In this document: one piece after another, positions 1-7,483 of the stretch
Layout: each line of letters begins with the position of its first letter
Numbering within the stretch: position 1 is the first letter of the stretch
Source: Sporosalibacterium faouarense
Lineage (GTDB): Bacteria; Bacillota; Clostridia; Tissierellales; VENL01
Assembly (NCBI RefSeq): GCF_016765695.1
Contig: NZ_JAETGO010000066.1
Span: forward strand, 1 to 64,000
DNA: 64,000 nucleotides
Direction: 5' to 3'
Made by a program: the position numbers and the translations under genes
The notes under the pieces: generated by a model
Told to the model about the DNA's origin: nothing
What the model saw: the letters and a program-made list of their open reading frames with translations, nothing else
The model's database searches: none

Positions 1-462
1 TGCTACTACCATACCTAAGATTCCTGCTGAGAAGTTGTTTACTAACATTTCAAATCCTTCTGGGATTTTACCTTCTACAGCATCATCAAATTTCTTGATT
101 ACATATCCTCCCAAAGGTCCCATTATCATAGCACCTATAAACATTGGGATGTCTACCCCTACTACAACTCCAATGGTTGCTACGGCTCCAACTACTCCTC
201 CTCTTGTTCCTGCTACAAGTTTTCCACCTGTGTAACCTATAAGTAATGGTAATAGATATAATATCATTGGATCTACTAGTTTAGATAAATTTTCATTAGG
301 TATCCAACCTGTAGGAATGAATAGAGCAGTAATTAACCCCCATGCTATAAAGGCACCTATGTTTGGCATTACCATTCCACTTAGGAATCTTCCAAATTTT
401 TGTACCCCTATTCTTGCTCCTCCTTGTTGTGAATCGTTTTGTGTTTGCATATTTGTGGTCAT
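1..462 (-). CDS. mtlA: PTS mannitol transporter EIICB (MtlA), 5' part only
   Basis: Membrane permease of the mannitol phosphotransferase system, which imports mannitol and phosphorylates it to mannitol-1-phosphate. The 154 visible codons read through to the window edge and match the EIIC start of MtlA: residues after about 20 read [19 protein letters not shown], followed by the [22 protein letters not shown] and [11 protein letters not shown] blocks known from MtlA proteins. The ATG at 462 is preceded by a strong GGAGGGGG ribosome site. The C-terminal EIIC remainder and the EIIB domain lie outside the window. A promoter and two operator-like palindromes lie upstream. Confidence 0.95.
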   Translation of the reverse strand, partial: MTTNMQTQNDSQQGGARIGVQKFGRFLSGMVMPNIGAFIAWGLITALFIPTGWIPNENLSKLVDPMILYLLPLLIGYTGGKLVAGTRGGVVGAVATIGVVVGVDIPMFIGAMIMGPLGGYVIKKFDDAVEGKIPEGFEMLVNNFSAGILGMVVA

Positions 463-485
463 GTTTCCCCCTCCTTTTTTATTTA

Positions 486-507
486 TGTCACTAAGTACTT
501 AGTGACA
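486..507. promoter_or_regulatory. Perfect 22-bp palindrome in the mtlA leader (operator 1)
   Basis: The half-site TGTCACTAAGT (486-496) is followed directly by its exact complement (497-507). It lies between the predicted transcription start and the mtlA ribosome site, where a bound dimeric repressor would block elongation. The regulator is not in the window. As RNA it could also fold into a hairpin, but there is no U-tract, so a terminator is unlikely. Confidence 0.6.
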
Positions 508-541
508 CTTTTTAGAATATTTTTTATTTTCTGATAATTTG

Positions 542-570
542 ATTATACGTTGAAATTACAGTGTTTGCAA
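542..570 (-). promoter_or_regulatory. Predicted sigma-A promoter of mtlA
   Basis: On the minus strand a -35 TTGCAA (570-565) and a -10 TATAAT (547-542) are separated by exactly 17 bp. Transcription would start near 535, giving a leader of about 70 nt that contains the palindrome at 486-507. The calling is by consensus only. Confidence 0.7.
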
Positions 571-589
571 GGATAAGATAACTTGTATT

Positions 590-611
590 TGTCATAATTA
601 AATAGTGACAT
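590..611. promoter_or_regulatory. Second 22-bp operator-like site upstream of the mtlA -35
   Basis: It has the same length and outer half-sites as the palindrome at 486-507: TGTCA at the left and TAGTGACA at the right, with an AT-rich centre. Two matching sites flanking the promoter suggest one dimeric regulator binding both, perhaps with looping. This is inferred from sequence similarity alone. Confidence 0.5.
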
Positions 612-670
612 TTTTAATCATTCTAAGAAAAATTTCCCTTTATCACATACTCCATTGGGTTTATTACAGT

Positions 671-724
671 AAAAAAATCGTGACAATTTACAGAATATTT
701 ACTGTAAGTTTTCACGATTTTTTT
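671..724 (-). terminator. Intrinsic terminator of the 115-aa gene
   Basis: A long hairpin pairs AAAAAAATCGTGA (671-683) with TCACGATTTTTTT (712-724), and an inner stem AATTTACAG/CTGTAAGTT continues it. The T-run follows the stem on the minus strand, 37 bp beyond the stop at 761. A-runs and T-runs on both sides make it usable in both directions. Confidence 0.8.
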
Positions 725-760
725 ACTAATATCTATTAAATTATAATTAATTCTAACAAT

Positions 761-1108
761 CTATTTTAATTGCCTCTCTATAATTTCTATTTGCTTTTTT
801 ATTAATTCCAATTGCTCAGCTACTTGACTATTATTGTCATCAGACTGAAGGGTAGAATCTTGAGCACTTATTGTTAACATCGTCTGCCCTAATAGTTGCA
901 GAAAGTTTCCAAAAGAGTTCTGTTGATTTGAATTTAACCTACTTGCTATTATAAAACCTAAAACACTAGCTAAGCCAGTAAAATTTTGAGATGGAAGTGA
1001 GAAAAAACAGTCTTCAAAATTAGATTTACTAGAAGGCTTTTGGGGACAACAATTATCTTTTTCCATTTGCTTTGTCAACATTTCTAGAATCCTATTATAA
1101 TCATTCAT
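761..1108 (-). CDS. Hypothetical protein, 115 aa
   Basis: Not recognised. A short N-terminal helix (MNDYNRILEMLTKQME) is followed by a Cys-containing segment, a small hydrophobic stretch (about 45-56, LASVLGFIIASRL), and a charged C-terminal helix (about 93-115) that looks coiled-coil forming. There is no signal peptide. The ATG at 1108 is preceded by GGAGGAGAAGG, so translation is likely. It forms its own unit ending in the terminator at 671-724, and no neighbour suggests a role. Confidence 0.65.
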   Translation of the reverse strand: MNDYNRILEMLTKQMEKDNCCPQKPSSKSNFEDCFFSLPSQNFTGLASVLGFIIASRLNSNQQNSFGNFLQLLGQTMLTISAQDSTLQSDDNNSQVAEQLELIKKQIEIIERQLK

Positions 1109-1351
1109 AAACCTTCTCCTCCACAGGTATGCTATAGTTCATAATATGATAAGGTTTTGATTTCTGTGTTAGATTATGTATGACCTCAAATGCCCATTTC
1201 TTATTTATGCATATTAATATGCACTTGATAATAAAAAAACATATATATGATAAATGACAAACCAAGAAATTTTCATATAGATATATTGAATATTTATGTT
1301 AGAAAAAGTGATTTATTTTACTAAGCAAAGGTTCTTATCATTGTTTTCATA

Positions 1352-1579
1352 TTATTTTTGATAATCTATAATTAACTTATTAATATATTCATAATCAAAC
1401 TTGTTATCTAAAATCTTATAATATCCATTATTAAAACCTGGCTTATTTAACCTAATAGAAATAATAGTCAAATCGTCTAAGTATATTTCATTAATATATA
1501 CTTCAAAGCTTGATGGTATATCAAATTGAAACATACCAGAATAATAAATGTCATTCTCGTGTTTATAAATTTCATCCAT
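1352..1579 (-). CDS. Hypothetical small protein, about 75 aa
   Basis: Not recognised. It is acidic with many Tyr, Asn and Ile residues, no membrane segment and no signal. An upstream ATG at 1612 has no ribosome site, whereas the ATG at 1579 follows AAAGAGAAAG, so the shorter form (starting MDEIYKHEND) is preferred. It could be a remnant of a longer immunity-type or unknown protein, since it lies in a gene-poor stretch between two other orphan genes. Coding potential is uncertain. Confidence 0.4.
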   Translation of the reverse strand: MDEIYKHENDIYYSGMFQFDIPSSFEVYINEIYLDDLTIISIRLNKPGFNNGYYKILDNKFDYEYINKLIIDYQK

Positions 1580-1702
1580 ATTTTCTTTCTCTTTTAATGG
1601 AACTAAATTCAAATCACTAAAATATTTAAAAATTAACTATTAAGGGATTATCTCTAACGATAGACCTTCGTAGCTATATTTTATTCTTATGTGCTTTATT
1701 AA

Positions 1703-1924
1703 CTAGCCATTCTTTTGATTTGGATTTCTAACATTGTTTAATTTTTTGATTATCAAACATGTACAGAAAACTACTACTATACAAAGATATATCAGCAAAC
1801 CAGCCACAAACATTTCTGCTAATGGTAGTGCATTTAAGAGCATTTCTGCTACAAATACAGCGAATATGCAACCAAAAAAAGCAGTTGTAATTCCAATTAT
1901 AATATATAAGAATATATCCTTCAT
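1703..1924 (-). CDS. Small membrane protein, 73 aa
   Basis: Two predicted membrane helices span roughly residues 5-30 and 38-60, followed by a short basic tail (KKLNNVRNPNQKNG), which places the C-terminus in the cytoplasm. The start is well supported by AAAAAGGAGC 8 bp before the ATG. No family recognised. The 800 bp upstream hold no gene, so it probably has its own promoter, but none was confidently located. Confidence 0.6.
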   Translation of the reverse strand: MKDIFLYIIIGITTAFFGCIFAVFVAEMLLNALPLAEMFVAGLLIYLCIVVVFCTCLIIKKLNNVRNPNQKNG

Positions 1925-2121
1925 AAATATTGCTCCTTTTTTATTTATTTAGAAATCCTATTGCTATATATGTCTTTTCTATTAAATAATGTATATATAA
2001 ATCATAACATTAGTATATGAAAAATCCTAGTCTTAAAAGTTGATAAAACTAAAATATGAATTGATTACAATTGACTAAATAACTAAATCAAAGTAGATAT
2101 TGTACAATCAGAAAAAACTCT

Positions 2122-2230
2122 CCCTATCTCCCAACCACCCTCAAACCCACTTCCCTACTGCCCTAACCCTAATTCCCCCTAAAACTGACTTGAAATAAAG
2201 TCGCCCTAAAATGCATGGGCATTTTCGGGC
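2122..2230 (-). repeat. G-run block (quadruplex-forming potential) plus hairpin
   Basis: On the plus strand eight runs of three or more C occur in 2122-2179 (2122, 2130, 2138, 2146, 2153, 2161, 2167, 2175). The minus strand is therefore G-rich, with GGGGG-N5-GGG-N3-GGG-N5-GGG in its first part. One stretch reads TTAGGGTTAGGG. Immediately beside it, GCCCTAAAATGC (2203-2214) and GCATTTTCGGGC (2219-2230) form an almost perfect hairpin. The region has no ORF and is strikingly G/C-skewed for an approximately 30% GC genome. Confidence 0.6.
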
Positions 2231-2257
2231 AAGGTTTAAGTAATAAGGGGTAAGGTT

Positions 2258-2450
2258 AAACATTCTTTTTACTTACTCCTTAGTCCTTTTCTTCATCCTT
2301 AATTCTGTATTTCATCCTTCTATTCAATCTTTTTTATTCAAGTGTTTTAAAGGCTTAAAGGGCTTTTCTATTTTCTTTTTCTATTTTGTTTTTCTATTTA
2401 AAAATCTATTTAGTTCTTCTCCTTTTTCTTTTCTATTTTTGGCTTCAGAA
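2258..2450. other. Pyrimidine-rich non-coding stretch
   Basis: Almost entirely C and T on the plus strand, with recurring TTTTCTATTT words. It carries no convincing ORF, promoter or RNA gene in either direction. Together with 1925-2121 and 2563-2594 it makes up the rest of the roughly 800-bp gap between the small membrane protein gene and glmS. Confidence 0.4.
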
Positions 2451-2454
2451 CATA

Positions 2455-2503
2455 AAAAAATCATGATTCTAATGCTCTGGAAGGCATTGAACCATGATTT
2501 TTT
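2455..2503. terminator. Bidirectional hairpin with flanking A- and T-runs
   Basis: AAAAAATCATG with its inner extension (2455-2475) pairs with GCATTGAACCATGATTTTTT (2484-2503), with one small bulge. It looks like an intrinsic terminator in either orientation, but no gene ends directly at it, since glmS has its own terminator at 2595-2630. It may be a remnant of a lost gene. Confidence 0.5.
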
Positions 2504-2562
2504 AGGTTGACTTCTTTATTATTAGGTCGAGTTTTTTACTGCTAGGACGACATTTTTTTGGT
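2503..2562 (+). repeat. Three 20-bp direct repeats starting TAGG
   Basis: TAGGTTGACTTC (2503), TAGGTCGAGTTT (2523) and TAGGACGACATT (2543) recur with an exact 20-bp period. An inverted relative reading TTTTAGGGCGACTTT on the minus strand lies at 2196-2210. The word TTAGGTCGAC also forms the inverted repeats at 39425-39653. No gene overlaps. Function unknown. Confidence 0.5.
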
Positions 2563-2594
2563 TATACGGATATTGTTGTTTGCTGACTGAAATG

Positions 2595-2630
2595 AAAAAA
2601 GGCTCTAAGAATAAAATCCTTAGAGCCTTT
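2595..2630 (-). terminator. glmS transcription terminator
   Basis: The 12-bp stem AAAGGCTCTAAG (2598-2609) / CTTAGAGCCTTT (2619-2630) is followed on the minus strand by a T6 run, about 100 bp beyond the glmS stop. Confidence 0.85.
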
Positions 2631-2727
2631 AATACATTATTTTTATTCAAATGATAATCGTATTTTCAAATTATCATTACATAGTCAAGTTTATTTAACT
2701 ATGACTTTCTTACAAACCCCTTACCAT

Positions 2728-4554
2728 CTACTCAACAGTAACACTCTTAGCTAAGTTTCTTGGCTTATCTATATCGCAACCTCTTAGAGATGCAACATAG
2801 TAAGCTAAAAGTTGTAGAGGTATTACACTTAAAGCTGAGGAAAGTTCATCTGTAACATCTGGAATGTAGATTACTCTATCAGCTGATTTCTCTATTTCTT
2901 TATTACCTTTCTTAGCTAGGGCTATAACATGTGCTCCTCTAGCCTTAACCTCTTTAATATTACTTAACATCTTATCATATAGTCTATCTTGAGCTGCCAA
3001 AGCAATAACTGGAGTATTTTTCTCAACCAATGCTAGAGTTCCATGTTTTAACTCTCCACCTTGCATTGCCTCTGAATGAATATATGATACTTCTTTAAGC
3101 TTTAATGATCCTTCTCTAGCAACATCAAAATCTATTCCTCTTCCTATATAGAATACATGCTCTGATTCATATATTTCTTCTGCTAAATCCTTAACAAAAT
3201 CTATATCTTCAAGAATTTCAGCAGCTTTATCAGGAAGCTGTTTAAGTTCATTTATTGCTACTTCATATTCTTCGTCAGAAATGCTTCCCTTCTTAACTGC
3301 CATATCTAAAGCAATGATTGCAAATGATGCCATTTGAGTAGTATATGCTTTAGTAGATGCAACAGCTATTTCTGGTCCTGCCCAAGTATAAAGAACATCG
3401 TCAGCTTCTCTAGCTATTGAACTTCCTACTACATTGGTAACAGCCATAATTCTAGCACCCTTTGATTTTCCAAGACGAAGTGCTTCAAATGTATCTAAAG
3501 TCTCTCCAGATTGACTAACCATAATCATCAATGTTTTTTCATCAATAAATGGATTGCTATATCTAAACTCAGAAGCTATATCAACTATTACTGGAATCTT
3601 AACATATTTCTCAATTAATGTTTTTCCAAGCAATCCTGCATGATAAGCCGTTCCGCAAGCAATAATATACACTTTATTGAAATTATCTAAATCTTCCTTA
3701 GTTAGTTTAATATCATCTAGCTTAATAGTATTATCATTAGATAGTCTTGGTGATAAAGTATCTCTAATGGCCTTAGGTTGTTCATGGATTTCCTTAATCA
3801 TAAAGTGGTCATATCCACCTTTTTCAGCAGCTTCAACATCCCAGTTTACTTCATAAACATCTTTAGTAATAGGTGTTCCATCTATCTTCATTAAGCTAAT
3901 GCTATCCTTTTTAACAATAGCCATTTCACCATCATCCATGATATAAACATTTTTAGTATGCTTTAATATAGCTGGAATATCTGATGCTATAAAGTTTTCT
4001 TCTTCACCTATCCCAACAATTAAAGGACTAGTCATTCTAACTGCTATTAATTCTTCAGGATTATCCCTGCACATAACTCCTAATGCATAAGCTCCTTCTA
4101 ATTTTCCAACAACCTTCTGAACTGCTTCCACTAAGTTTCCGTCATAGTATTCATCAAGAAGATGGCATACTACCTCAGTGTCAGTTTCAGATACAAATTT
4201 ATATCCTTTAGCTTGTAATTCTTCTTTAATTTCCATATAATTTTCGATTATCCCATTGTGAACAACGGCTATACTGCTTTTCTCATTAGCGTGAGGATGA
4301 GAGTTCACATCAGATGGCTCTCCGTGAGTAGCCCATCTAGTATGACCGATTCCTATATTTCCTTCAATGCTCTTCTTCTTAATATCCTCATCTAGTACTG
4401 CTAGTCTTCCTTTAAACTTTCTAATTTCTATAGCTCCACTGTTTAGAACAGCAACTCCCGCAGAGTCATATCCTCTATACTCAAGCTTTTCTAAACCCTC
4501 AGTTAAAATCGGAGCAGCACATTTACTTCCTATATATCCAACAATTCCACACAT
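2728..4554 (-). CDS. glmS: Glutamine--fructose-6-phosphate aminotransferase (GlmS)
   Basis: Makes glucosamine-6-phosphate from fructose-6-phosphate and glutamine, the first step toward UDP-GlcNAc for peptidoglycan. The protein is 608 aa, the usual length. The class-II glutaminase domain (about 1-220) starts MCGIVGYIG with the nucleophile Cys2. Two sugar-isomerase (SIS) domains follow (about 285-425 and 455-595), with MVSQSGETLDT and the C-terminal DKPRNLAKSVTVE. The start at 4554 is chosen because Cys2 must be N-terminal after Met removal and AAAGGTGG lies upstream. An upstream in-frame ATG at 4581 would bury the catalytic Cys. The gene is preceded by the glmS ribozyme. Confidence 0.98.
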   Translation of the reverse strand: MCGIVGYIGSKCAAPILTEGLEKLEYRGYDSAGVAVLNSGAIEIRKFKGRLAVLDEDIKKKSIEGNIGIGHTRWATHGEPSDVNSHPHANEKSSIAVVHNGIIENYMEIKEELQAKGYKFVSETDTEVVCHLLDEYYDGNLVEAVQKVVGKLEGAYALGVMCRDNPEELIAVRMTSPLIVGIGEEENFIASDIPAILKHTKNVYIMDDGEMAIVKKDSISLMKIDGTPITKDVYEVNWDVEAAEKGGYDHFMIKEIHEQPKAIRDTLSPRLSNDNTIKLDDIKLTKEDLDNFNKVYIIACGTAYHAGLLGKTLIEKYVKIPVIVDIASEFRYSNPFIDEKTLMIMVSQSGETLDTFEALRLGKSKGARIMAVTNVVGSSIAREADDVLYTWAGPEIAVASTKAYTTQMASFAIIALDMAVKKGSISDEEYEVAINELKQLPDKAAEILEDIDFVKDLAEEIYESEHVFYIGRGIDFDVAREGSLKLKEVSYIHSEAMQGGELKHGTLALVEKNTPVIALAAQDRLYDKMLSNIKEVKARGAHVIALAKKGNKEIEKSADRVIYIPDVTDELSSALSVIPLQLLAYYVASLRGCDIDKPRNLAKSVTVE

Positions 4555-4640
4555 ATTCAATATCCACCTTTCAAAGTTCATTTTAAATAATATTCTTCTA
4601 ATAATTCTTCTTTTACACTAAATCTAAACACGACAAAAAC

Positions 4641-4659
4641 ACCCATCCAAATTATGGGT
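4641..4659 (-). terminator. Small hairpin with T-run between ribozyme and glmS
   Basis: ACCCAT/ATGGGT (6 bp, 7-nt loop) is followed on the minus strand by GTTTTTGTC. It lies just 3' of the ribozyme core and about 85 bp before the glmS ATG. It could be a weak attenuator or simply part of the leader fold. The stem is short for a terminator. Confidence 0.35.
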
Positions 4660-4661
4660 TA

Positions 4662-5072
4662 AACTGCCCAATCGTTATTTGTACCTATAATCACTTATAG
4701 GTTTTGTCCGACCTTTATCGGTGGCAGCAACACCGCATGGCATCCGCCGATTCTCGCTAAACCATGTCCTCGTCAACTCAAGTAGGGGGCCCAAATCTTT
4801 GATTTGGTGTACATCACTTACACTCTTTTCTAGGTGCAAGTAGATATCCCAAATTTTTAATTTGGTGATAGTCACTTACACTCTTTTCTAGGTGCAAGTA
4901 GGGGACCCAAATCTTTGATTTGGTGTACATCACTTACACTCTTTTCTGTGTGCAAGTAGATATCCCAAATTTTTAATTTGGTGGTAGTCACTTACACTCT
5001 TTTCTGTGTGCAAGTAGATTATTAATTTTATTATGTTTTCCGATCCATAATAAATACTCAAGTCCAGGCGCT
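4662..5072 (-). ncRNA. glmS ribozyme (GlcN6P-activated self-cleaving riboswitch)
   Basis: In the glmS leader this RNA self-cleaves when bound to glucosamine-6-phosphate and so lowers glmS expression. Visible parts are the cleavage site before GCGCC (A5072/G5071, followed by UGGACUU) and the P1 arms ACUUGAGUA (5063-5055) and UACUUGAGU (4784-4776), which pair over 9 bp with two wobbles. The conserved core follows: UUGACGAGG, GCGAGAAUCGGCGGAUGCC, P3 CGGUG/CACCG (4719-4735), and P4 CCUAUAA/UUAUAGG closed by a GUGA tetraloop (4684-4701). The P1 terminal loop is about 270 nt and consists of the 58-bp repeats. The 3' boundary is approximate. Confidence 0.93.
4779..5017 (-). repeat. Four 58-bp tandem repeats inside the ribozyme P1 loop
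   Basis: CAAGTAG recurs at 4779, 4837, 4895, 4953 and 5011, an exact 58-bp period. Units 1 and 3 share one variant and units 2 and 4 another, so a 116-bp pair was itself duplicated. In RNA sense each unit folds two hairpins. The first is CUUGCAC/GUGUAAG, closed by a G-U pair that would be an A-C mismatch on the other strand. The second is CCAAAUY-AAA-RAUUUGG. The inner pair of the second hairpin is C-G in units 1 and 3 but U-A in units 2 and 4, a compensatory change. Confidence 0.9.
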
Positions 5073-5159
5073 TTAAAATATTCAATTATACTACTTTTCA
5101 CCCATCGCTATAAGCCTCACCTCCTTTAAAATACATCTTTATCTATTCTAATTATCCTT

Positions 5160-6506
5160 TTATTTAAGTCTTTCTTCAATAAGCTTAGCTAATTCCTCAG
5201 CTAAAATAGTTATTTCATCCTTATCTTTTCCTTCAATCATAACTCTCACTAGAGGTTCTGTTCCTGAAGGTCTAATAAGTACTCTTCCTTCACCTTTAAA
5301 CTTTTCTTCTAATTTTTCTATTTCTTTGTTTATTATATCATCTTCTAGATACTGTTTTTTCTTTGTATTATCTACCTTTGCATTTATCAATACCTGAGGT
5401 AGAGTTTTCATAACTGAAGCCAATTCAGAAAGCTTTTTATTTGAGCTCTTAATCACTGATATTAACTGTAATGCTGTTAATAGTCCATCACCAGTAGTAT
5501 TGTAATCAAGGAATATAATATGGCCTGATTGTTCTCCACCTAAAGAATATCCCTTATCTTTCATTTCTTCAAGAACGTATCTGTCTCCTACCGTAGTCTT
5601 AACAATATCAATATTATTTTCCTTCAAGCATATATCCAATCCTAGATTACTCATTACTGTTGCTACTATAGTATTCTTAGACAACTTATTTTGTTCTTTT
5701 AAATGCATTCCACATATAGCCATAATAAAGTCTCCATCGACGATACTACCATTTTCATCAACAGCAATTAATCTATCAGCATCTCCATCAAAGGAAATAC
5801 CTACATCTGCTCCTGTTTCTATAACTAAATTCTGTACCTTGCTTGGATATGTAGAGCCACATTTTACATTTATATTTGTTCCATCGGGAGAATCATTAAT
5901 CACCTCTAATTCAGCCCCTAGTTCCTCTAATAATAATGGTGCAGCTTCATATACAGCTCCATTACCACAGTCAACAACAATTTTGATTCCTGTAAAATCT
6001 ACATCTATACTTTCCTTTATATAATTTGTATAGTCCTTAATACCCTCTTCTTTAATAATCTTTTTCCCTATTTCTTCACCAACAGGACTAAAATCAATCT
6101 CTTTTTCTCCTAAAACTATATCTTCTATTTCATTCTCTATATCATCACTTAATTTATAGCCTTTGGAATTAAAGAATTTTATTCCATTATATTCAACTGG
6201 ATTATGTGAAGCAGATATAACTACACCTGCATCGGCTTCATACTTTCGAGTTAGATAAGACACAGCTGGTGTCGGCACAATTCCAATACTCAGTACGTCT
6301 ACTCCAACTGAACATATACCCGCAAGTAGTGCTGCTTCTAGCATGTCTCCTGATATTCTTGTATCTTTACCTATTACTATCTTAGTGTTTTTTTTATCTT
6401 TAGTTAATACATAAGCTCCTGCTCTTCCTAATTTATATGCAAGCTCAACTGTGAGCTCTTTATTTGCAATACCCCTTACTCCATCGGTCCCAAACAATCT
6501 TCCCAT
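5160..6506 (-). CDS. glmM: Phosphoglucosamine mutase (GlmM)
   Basis: Converts glucosamine-6-phosphate, the GlmS product, to glucosamine-1-phosphate for UDP-GlcNAc synthesis. The protein is 448 aa, normal for the family. The N-terminus is [12 protein letters not shown]. The phosphoserine loop ISASHN carries Ser100. The Mg-binding loop is SFDGDADR (about 240), the sugar loop GEQSGH is near 325, and the phosphate-binding RPSGTEP is near 405. The ATG at 6506 follows GGAGG at 7 bp; a TTG two codons earlier is less likely. It lies directly upstream of the glmS leader, an arrangement that puts consecutive pathway steps together, although here the usual cdaA-cdaR partners are 25 kb away. Confidence 0.97.
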   Translation of the reverse strand: MGRLFGTDGVRGIANKELTVELAYKLGRAGAYVLTKDKKNTKIVIGKDTRISGDMLEAALLAGICSVGVDVLSIGIVPTPAVSYLTRKYEADAGVVISASHNPVEYNGIKFFNSKGYKLSDDIENEIEDIVLGEKEIDFSPVGEEIGKKIIKEEGIKDYTNYIKESIDVDFTGIKIVVDCGNGAVYEAAPLLLEELGAELEVINDSPDGTNINVKCGSTYPSKVQNLVIETGADVGISFDGDADRLIAVDENGSIVDGDFIMAICGMHLKEQNKLSKNTIVATVMSNLGLDICLKENNIDIVKTTVGDRYVLEEMKDKGYSLGGEQSGHIIFLDYNTTGDGLLTALQLISVIKSSNKKLSELASVMKTLPQVLINAKVDNTKKKQYLEDDIINKEIEKLEEKFKGEGRVLIRPSGTEPLVRVMIEGKDKDEITILAEELAKLIEERLK

Positions 6507-6607
6507 TATCAAACCTCCTATATATCTAGTCTATTTCATAATATCATATTTTGAGCATGTACACCAGTAATTTAAAATACAAACCGGAGGGTCAAATGGT
6601 GTCCCGA

Positions 6608-7288
6608 TTACTTGATATATTTTATTTTTGGATGATTATAGTCATTATTATTTATCACAATATTAGCCTTTTTCCTTGGTTTGTAAGTATCCAAATACCA
6701 TTTTTGAATAGGAATATATTTATTCTTATATTTACTTATTATAGATTTCCCAAAAATTGGTACATCCCTACTCTTTGCTCTTTTGATTACTTCATTAAAG
6801 TCTATATCAATAAATATTCTATAATCCAAATATTCATCTATCGGTTTTCTATAGAGAAGAACTCCTTCTAAAATAACTATAGTATTCTCAGAAATATTAT
6901 ACTTTCTTTTATTCGTAAAAGTATCTGTTCCTAAGTCTAGTAGCTCTAGTTCTATATTTAACTTACCCTTTTCTTTGATTTCCTTTAGTACTTTTTTCTC
7001 TAATTTTTCAAGATTGAAGGCATTATTAATATATGCTGTAATCTCATCTCTACCTTGTCTTCTAAGAGAACTATGATTATGAAAATCATCTAGATGAATA
7101 ATCTCCGCCTCTTCCCCCCTATTCCTTAAAAATGTTCTTAATTTTTTAGAAAATCTCGTTTTTCCTGAAGTATCCACTCCATTGATGCCAATTATTATTG
7201 GCTTTTTAACCTCACTATCATCAAACATTTCATGAATTTGATTATAAATGACTTCCCCCAATTCATTATTTATAGATTTATCTTCCAT
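6608..7288 (-). CDS. Uridine-kinase-like P-loop phosphotransferase
   Basis: A 226-aa cytoplasmic P-loop kinase resembling the uridine kinase/phosphoribulokinase family. The Walker A is GVDTSGKT (about 36-43) after the strand IIIGIN. A HLDDFHN segment near 80-86 matches the substrate and Mg aspartate position of uridine kinases. IVILEGVLLYR (about 137-147) resembles the family's Walker B-like strand, and later R/K residues fit a lid. The true substrate is unknown; such stand-alone proteins are often annotated only as uridine kinase-like. It sits alone between glmM and the lanthipeptide transport genes and follows a good ribosome site. Confidence 0.75.
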   Translation of the reverse strand: MEDKSINNELGEVIYNQIHEMFDDSEVKKPIIIGINGVDTSGKTRFSKKLRTFLRNRGEEAEIIHLDDFHNHSSLRRQGRDEITAYINNAFNLEKLEKKVLKEIKEKGKLNIELELLDLGTDTFTNKRKYNISENTIVILEGVLLYRKPIDEYLDYRIFIDIDFNEVIKRAKSRDVPIFGKSIISKYKNKYIPIQKWYLDTYKPRKKANIVINNNDYNHPKIKYIK

Positions 7289-7395
7289 AAGATCACCCCT
7301 TGCAATTAAATATTTATATTAACTTTAATTATATGTAATTTTTGCCATAAAATGATAGGAAAATTTTCTTTTTTTACTAAATTTATATTGTATGT

Positions 7396-7431
7396 TAAAA
7401 AGAAGAACCCCTAAGTATATATACACTTAGG
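7396..7431 (-). terminator. Terminator of the lanthipeptide export operon
   Basis: CCTAAGT (7410-7416) pairs with ACTTAGG (7425-7431) around an AT loop. The minus-strand sequence then runs into a T-rich tail ending TTCTTTTTAA. It lies about 50 bp beyond the M50 protease gene. Confidence 0.6.
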
Positions 7432-7483
7432 AATTCTAATATATCTAAATTACAAAATTATAATATAAACTTATCTTATATTC

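Noticed and set aside
1208-1223. 16-bp palindrome TGCATATTAATATGCA
   Set aside because: Very AT-rich and not placed at a recognisable promoter; could occur by chance.
4675-4875. 66-codon ORF on the minus strand
   Set aside because: It lies wholly within the glmS ribozyme core and the 58-bp repeats; the composition is explained by the RNA, and no ribosome site precedes it.
4779-5017. CRISPR array
   Set aside because: The 58-bp units are contiguous without unique spacers, no cas genes are near, and they lie within the ribozyme P1 loop.
5017-5124. Perfect AAAGGAGGTGA ribosome site followed by a 4-codon ORF (ATG 5105) and a GTG-started ORF reading into the ribozyme
   Set aside because: Spacing to either start is long, and the longer frame is translation of ribozyme and repeat sequence. 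Possibly worth a look, but not supported as a gene.
6551-6871. 106-codon plus-strand ORF
   Set aside because: Antisense shadow of the uridine-kinase-like gene with AT-rich composition and no ribosome site.
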